DNA of 64,000 nt from Solicoccozyma terricola (Eukaryota > Basidiomycota > Tremellomycetes > Filobasidiales > Piskurozymaceae). The notes beneath the pieces were generated by a model. It searched no databases. It had not been told where the DNA came from and saw nothing but the letters and a program-made list of their open reading frames with translations. The stretch's first letter is position 1. Each line of letters starts with the position of its first letter. The translations under genes were made by a program, and so were the position numbers. The DNA lies in assembly GCA_001600875.1 (NCBI GenBank), contig BCLD01000012.1:54276-118275 (forward strand), in the 5' to 3' direction. Shown here one piece after another: positions 58,997-64,000 of the stretch.

Positions 58997-61200
58997 ATGT
59001 CTTCACGAGACAACAGCAGAGGTAGAGATCAGATCGTTTCCACAGGTCGGTGAGTGGTCGACAAAGACGCCGGGGCGGGGGGGAAGGGGTGGTGGTGGTT
59101 TGGGAGACTTGGAGACTCAGAGAGATTAGGAGAGCTGATCGTTCGTATCAATCACCCTATTGTCAAACCCCTCTTCTCATTGTCTCTCCCCAACCACCAA
59201 CCTTACAACAACCTCGGGATGGGAATACAACTACTTGATTAGAGGCGGAGCTGGGAATTTCATTCGTTCGCCTTCGAGAGATAAGAGGTTGGGGATTGAT
59301 GAGTCGATTATACCGGGGATTGAGAGGGGGAGGACTGTTAGTCCGGCAGGGGGGAATAAGGTGAGCAAGTGAAGCGAAGCGGGCGGTCGCGAACGGAGTG
59401 AGCATTCATTTCTTCGCGGAGCGAAGACTAGGATCCCCCGTTAGGGAGCGGAGCTCTTCTGCGGCGAGCGAAGCGAGGGATCATTGCCAACGGAGTGAGC
59501 ATTCATTTCTTCGCGGAGCAAAGACTAGGCTTCCAGTGAAGGAGCTCTTCCACCGTGAACGGAGTGAGCTCTTCTTCCGCGAGCAATGCGAGCATTCATC
59601 TCTTCTCTGTCTTTGCGGAGCGAAGCGAGCATTCGTCGCAAGTGAATGGAACATCCATTTCTTCTCTCTTCGCGGAGTGGACTAGGCTTCCCGTGAGGGA
59701 GCTCTTCAGCCGTGAACGGATTCCGCATTCATTTCTTCGCGATCCAGGCGAGCGTTTCATTCTATTCGCGGAGCGAAGATTATTTCCTCTGTTGCGAGTG
59801 CAGCAAGCGTTCCGAGCGAGCGAAGCGGGGGATTTCCATTTTTTTATGTTCGCGGAGCGAAGACTAGGCTCCCGTGAGGGATCTCTTTCTCCCGCGAGCG
59901 TAGCGAGCACCTGTGTCTGCGGGATGGAAGACTATTGTCTTGCCAGTGCAGCGAGCATTCACGTCTTCTCTTCTCGCTTCGCTCCACAAGCATTCATTTC
60001 TTCTGCCGTGCGAAGACTGTTCATTGTCTTGCGAGTGCAGCGAGCATTCAACTCGTCTTCTCGCGCTGCCGTGCGAAAACTGTTCATTGTCCTGCGAGTG
60101 CAGCGAGCATTCATCTCGTCTCTTCTCGCCTCGCTCGACGAGCATCCATTTCTTCCGCTGGTTCCTAACCCCCCACCCCCTCCCACCCCCACCCCCCAGA
60201 TCACGCACGCCGGTCGCGGTGGTGCTGGAAACGTTCGAACTCCATCAACCGACCCTGCCGCGCGTATCCGTGCAGAGCAAGAGGAGAACCTAGAAGAACG
60301 TATAATCCATGAACGTCGTGGTCGAGAAATCGCCACCGATGCACCCTTCTCCACTGGTCGTGGTGGTGCAGGTAACATTGGTGGTAGTGCCAGTCGATCG
60401 AGGAGTAGGAGCGCGATAGGTAGAACAGATAGTCGACAGAGTCAAGCGACGGGCGTGACTGGAACGACTGCTGTTTCTCATCTAGGCAGTGCCGAGCATG
60501 GGAGGGAAAGTTCGCCGAGGCATATGCATGTGAGCGTGGGTGGGTGGCGGGGGCTGTGTCCGCCGCGGTCTCTAACTCGTGGGATATCCGCAGGCCGCTG
60601 GACGTGGTGGTTGGGGCAATATCACACAGGATAAGCCTCTAACTGAAGACGAGAAGAAGGACCTTGCTGCTCGTGACTTGGAGGATGAAGCTATCATCAG
60701 GAAGCATTATACTGGGGAGCCGGAGCATCCGTGAGTATCCCTGCGTGTGTCTGTACGCCCGCGTCGCTAACAACCAGACCACCGGCAGGCACTCCACGGG
60801 CAAGGGAGGATATGGTAATATCCACGCTGCGGGTAAGGATTCACCCAACGGCCTCGTCGACCTGTCCGCGCTCACTCTCGAGGAAAAGGAGGCGTATGAA
60901 AAGGTTCACGCGAATGATAAGAAGACTGGGTTTTCTACCGGGAAAGGTGAGGGATTCGTCTGTCACGAAGCCTATACCTCGCTAACACCCCCNCCCCCCC
61001 NCCCCCCCCCGCCAGGTGGCGCTGGCAACATCTTCCACTCCCACACCCACCCTACACCCGTCGATGAACTCAAAGCGGACGAGGAGATTCCTCGTGGACG
61101 AGATGGCAAGCACTCGAACGGAGTCATCCATAACGTTCTTCGTAGTCTCAGTCGTGCGGCGGGTGGAGGTGACAGGTCGGGGAGGGATCATTCAAAGTGA
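58997..61200 (+). CDS. DUF3602 protein, Par32-like, with six GGxGN repeats
   Basis: Exons 58997-59049, 59243-59360, 60200-60529, 60594-60730, 60789-60946 and 61016-61200 sum to exactly 327 codons. The protein is hydrophilic, with six copies of the DUF3602 motif G(R/K)GG(A/W/Y)GN: GRGGAGNF, GRGGAGNV, GRGGAGNI, GRGGWGNI, GKGGYGNI and GKGGAGNI, spaced by Ser/Arg/Glu-rich linkers with many possible phosphosites. In budding yeast the family member Par32/Amu1 is a TORC1-Npr1-regulated inhibitor of the ammonium transporters Mep1 and Mep3. The nearest upstream gene on the other strand is an ammonium transporter, so the same role is a reasonable inference. Intron 2 is 839 bp and repeat-filled; intron 5 has C-runs with two ambiguous bases. 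Confidence 0.88.
59361..60199. repeat. 839-bp intron built of diverged repeats
   Basis: Intron 2 of the DUF3602 gene (GTGAGC to CCCCAG). It contains at least six copies of a TTCGCGGAGCGAAGACTAGG-like word (near 59413, 59510, 59606, 59668, 59766 and 59848), many GAGTGAGCATTCATTTC words, and near its end a 63-bp tandem (60007-60069 and 60070-60130, core GCGAGTGCAGCGAGCATTCA). One frame through it is open from 59555 into the next exon, so intron retention would not break the protein at that end. Confidence 0.75.
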
Positions 61201-61368
61201 TGTGTGTCGGGAGTTTCGTGTAGCTCTTCTTTCCTCATGTAAAATCGGTTCTTGTTTTCTCCCAAGCCCTTTGGTTGTTTATAGAGGTATAATCCTACGT
61301 TTGACGGCGTACATGAAAACGGGTCGTGCAAAAGTCATTATCGGGTGGGGTCCCACGTCCCCGGCGTA

Positions 61369-61916
61369 CTATGGGTCCTGCAGTACAACGAGGATATACC
61401 GCTCGTCTGGTGGTGACCAATTCGTAGTAAGCCTTACCGAATACATCGTTCACCCTCCCCAATCCACTCACCCGGCGTAATGATCAATTCGTGTCGCTTC
61501 GTTCGTATCCGCATAAATTTGATATCGTCCTGATGGTCATCACCGCAACGCACTGTCAGTCACGCCCCACACGCCGAACCAACCACGCCCACGCACCCCT
61601 TCATCCATCTCCGCCACTCCACTTCTAACGCTCTCCACCATCCTCCTAACCACCGCACCATACGTTCTCCCCGCTTCGCCCTCGAACGCCGACCCGGAAC
61701 TCTGAATGATCCCTCCAGTCCTTGCCAGAATGAGCACGCCCTTGACGTTGCGATACGCAGACAGTCGTGAGATTGTCGCCTCGATTTCGGGAGGAGCTGG
61801 CGCGGACGGGGACGGCGACGAGCGAGCTAGTGCGCGTAAAGATGACGTGGAGATGGACGAGGAGAGGTGGGAGTTGGATGTGGGTGCGTTGGAAGCGTTG
61901 ACAGATGCGTTGTGCA
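61369..61916 (-). CDS. Dynein light chain, roadblock/LC7 type
   Basis: Subunit of cytoplasmic dynein that links intermediate chains; it acts on microtubule motors. Three exons. Exon 1 from 61916 (MHNASVNASNAP) carries a Ser-rich extension, then EIEATISRLSAYRNVKGVLILARTGGIIQ and RMVESVRSGVAEMDEG. Exon 2 adds DDIKFMRIRTKRHELIITP, the family's most conserved strand-helix. Exon 3 adds DERYILVVLQDP to the stop at 61369. The core of about 100 residues is a normal length; the 45-residue N-extension is extra. A more upstream ATG (61980) would add a poly-Arg run encoded by (CGG)n and is less likely. It shares a 278-bp promoter with CFT1. Confidence 0.9.
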
Positions 61917-62194
61917 TGGTGTGGCGGCGGCGGCGGCGGCGGCGGCGGCGTGGGTCAACGGTGTGTGTATGTCGTGACAACGGTGAACTACATGTCGAGG
62001 AGGATGTTTACTGTCGATGTTGACCGTTCACCGCGCTGCCACGCGACAATCCGCGGATCAACAATTCGGGCAGTTGAACCAACATTCTTGAACGTCCAAG
62101 GTAATGTCATGCACCACCACGCACCACCTCACCACCACCTCACCACCACCTCTCCATGCCAAAGACATAGCTACTGATCATCCCCCACCCCGCC
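61917..62194. promoter_or_regulatory. Divergent promoter: dynein light chain / CFT1
   Basis: 278 bp with a (CGG)n run at 61923-61951, a CCACCTCACCACCA tandem near 62112-62150, and good context for the CFT1 ATG (cgccATGC). No TATA box; typical of housekeeping genes. Confidence 0.5.
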
Positions 62195-64000
62195 ATGCAA
62201 GCAATCCATCAAACCCTCCTCCCCTCTTCCTCCATCCAACACTCCATCTACCTCCCACATTTCACACCATCCACGATCTACCCTTTCCCGCAACCTCGAC
62301 TACCCCAACTGCTGACGTCGTCTGCAGAGATCAAAGTGGTGGGAAACATAGTCGTAGCTGGTGGATCAAACCTACGTGTGTTTGAAATCAGAGAGGAGCC
62401 GGCTTTTCTTCATGAGCAAACGAGGAATGATCAGCTGGATGAAGAGGTGGATAGGATACCGCATGACAATCATTTGTCCGTTGGAGATGCCGAGACTTTG
62501 AATGAGATGGAGGATGGAGAGGGTTTCAAGAGTATGGGGAATGTGACGGTGAGTTGGACGTTGGGTGGTTGTGGTTTCCGGCACAGGCGAGCTGAAAAAA
62601 TGGCCCGCGGTACCGGCAGACCCCTGCTCAAACAATCATCCCAACCGTTTTAAAACTACATCTGTTGTGCACACACACCATACACGGCACGATCACCGGT
62701 TTGGCACCGATCAGGACGATGGCTAGTGTGGAGGACGGTTTGGACAGACTGTTGGTCTCCTTGAAGGATGCCAAGGTGGGTCCCGGAGGGGTGGGACAGG
62801 AGGAAAAGAGTGCCGGAAAAGCTCACAAACGTTGCGTGACGACAGATCGCAATGCTGGAATGGTCTCGAGGTGATGTCTCTACGGTATCCCTTCACACGT
62901 ACGAGAGGTGCCCGCAAGTGGTGAGCGGGGCGCTGTTAAAAAACCACCGACAACCCGTTCGCTAACCCCCCCCCCCCCGCGTAGATGCTCGGTGATTTGA
63001 ACGGCTTCACCGCTATCCTCCGTTCAGATCCATTATCCCGTCTGTCTGCATTGTTGCTACCGTCGGACGCTCTGGCGATGCTACCAATCGTTCAGGACTT
63101 GACAGAGACTGAGATGGCAGAAGCAGGTTATGCTAGGTCAGTCCGCTGGTCTGCGTACCGCTGCACCGTCTAAACCACCCCACCCCCACCCCCACAGAGA
63201 CGTCCCATACACTCCCAGCTTTGTCCTCCCACTCTCCGATCTCTCCACCAACATCCGCAACGTTCGCGATTTCACCTTTCTCTCCGGGTTCAACAACCCA
63301 ACCATCTGTCTTCTCTATTGTCCCACGCCAACATACGTCGGCCGGTATTCCACCGTCAAAGATACGTTTCATCTCGAGATCCGCACCCTCGATATCACGA
63401 GTAGAACGTATGCGTCGCTGGTCAGAATCCAAGGCCTACCCTCCGACTGCCTATACGTCTCACCTTGTCCTTCAAAGATCGGTGGTGTTCTCGTCGTCTG
63501 CGAGACGAGCATCATCCACGTCGATCAAAGTGGGAACACGGTGTTGGCCACCGTAAATGGCTGGTTCTCTGCGATCAGTGGGAGAACGGCAATAGATCGA
63601 TCGCATGAACATCTGGCGGTCGAATTAGACGATTCGCGAATGACTTGGTGCAACGACACCGCGTTGCTCGTCCTCAAGGATGGTTCGAGTCATATGCTCA
63701 CTCTCAAGATGGAAGGACGAGCTGTTTCAAAGATAAACATCGAAAGACTCAAAACCCAAGTTGCTATCCCCTCTGCAATCGTGGACATCAATGGCAAAGG
63801 CGTGTTTGTGGGATGTGCTGTTGGGGACTCGCAGGTGGCCAGACTGGAGCTCAAGGAGTTTGCCATCCAAAATGAAGAGAATGGCCAAGTGGAGCCGATG
63901 TCGGATGCAAAGGACGCGATGGATGAGGATCTTGAAGGCGAGTGAATCGTTACATGAGAGAAGGGTCTGACGCTAATTCCCCCCCCCCCCCCCCCCCCCC
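62195..64000 (+). CDS. CFT1: CFT1/CPSF160, cleavage and polyadenylation factor subunit, 5' part
   Basis: Large scaffold subunit of the pre-mRNA 3'-end processing complex, nuclear. Only the first about 470 residues are in the window. The start MQAIHQTLLPSSSIQHSIYLPHFTPS leads into the first beta-propeller: EIKVVGNIVVAGGSNLRVFEIRE, THTIHGTITGLAPIRT, DRLLVSLKDAK, MLEWSRGDVSTVSLHTYER, DLNGFTAILRSDPLSR, SFVLPLSDLSTNIRNVRDFTFL, NPTICLLYCPTPTYVGR and DTFHLEIRTLDI. This order is characteristic of the family. After GDSQVARLELKEFAI the frame reaches an acidic end (DAMDEDLEGE); the TGA there overlaps a GTGAAT donor, so an intron probably begins at about 63945. The last 22 bases are all C, either that intron's polypyrimidine tract or a sequence end. 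Confidence 0.87.
63979..64000. repeat. Terminal poly-C run
   Basis: At least 22 C up to the end of the window. By analogy with other introns here it would be the polypyrimidine tract of a CFT1 intron; the true length cannot be seen. Confidence 0.8.

Noticed and set aside
59555..60634. 359-codon plus-strand frame
   Set aside because: Its first 215 codons lie in the repeat intron; the rest is an exon of the DUF3602 gene. Not a separate gene.

Overview
The window is nuclear DNA of a basidiomycete fungus, most likely a tremellomycete (Cryptococcus/Tremella relatives). The reasons are genes with many short GT-AG introns (about 45-80 nt), GTGAGT-type donors and CTAAC/CTGAC branch sites; ATP-citrate synthase as one fused polypeptide; a GPI-type chitin deacetylase; and Zn2Cys6 regulators. 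I read it by joining exons by hand. In several genes the joined exon lengths add up to exact open frames (chitin deacetylase 474 aa, RNase H protein 849 aa, DUF3602 protein 326 aa), which supports those models strongly.

0-26.5 kb is a nutrient-uptake and catabolism block: the 3' end of an FAD monooxygenase, an unknown membrane protein, two monocarboxylate-type MFS transporters, a chitin deacetylase, a Zn2Cys6 factor divergent from a sugar transporter, a ribokinase divergent from a second Zn2Cys6 factor, and a type-B carboxylesterase divergent from an amino-acid/GABA-type permease. The repeated divergent layout suggests co-regulated pairs: sugar enters, ribokinase phosphorylates it, and linked regulators may control both.

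26.6-43.8 kb holds an 849-aa protein with a C-terminal RNase H domain and lysine-rich repeats, ATP-citrate synthase (cytosolic acetyl-CoA), an unknown multi-exon gene, long-chain acyl-CoA synthetase and a secreted purple acid phosphatase. 43.8-53.5 kb is an accessory island: simple repeats, gag-like fragments, an LTR-like block with ambiguous bases, a RanBP2-like zinc-finger protein, a large unrecognised Cys-rich gene, and scattered relics of the purple acid phosphatase gene.

53.5-64 kb holds an ammonium transporter (minus strand) upstream of a plus-strand DUF3602/Par32-like gene, a family that in yeast inhibits ammonium transporters. Then come a roadblock-type dynein light chain and the 5' part of CFT1/CPSF160, which runs off the right end. 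This part is full of homopolymer tracts, including 90 consecutive G. Many introns carry pure-C polypyrimidine tracts next to the branch site, and one 839-bp intron is made of diverged repeats.
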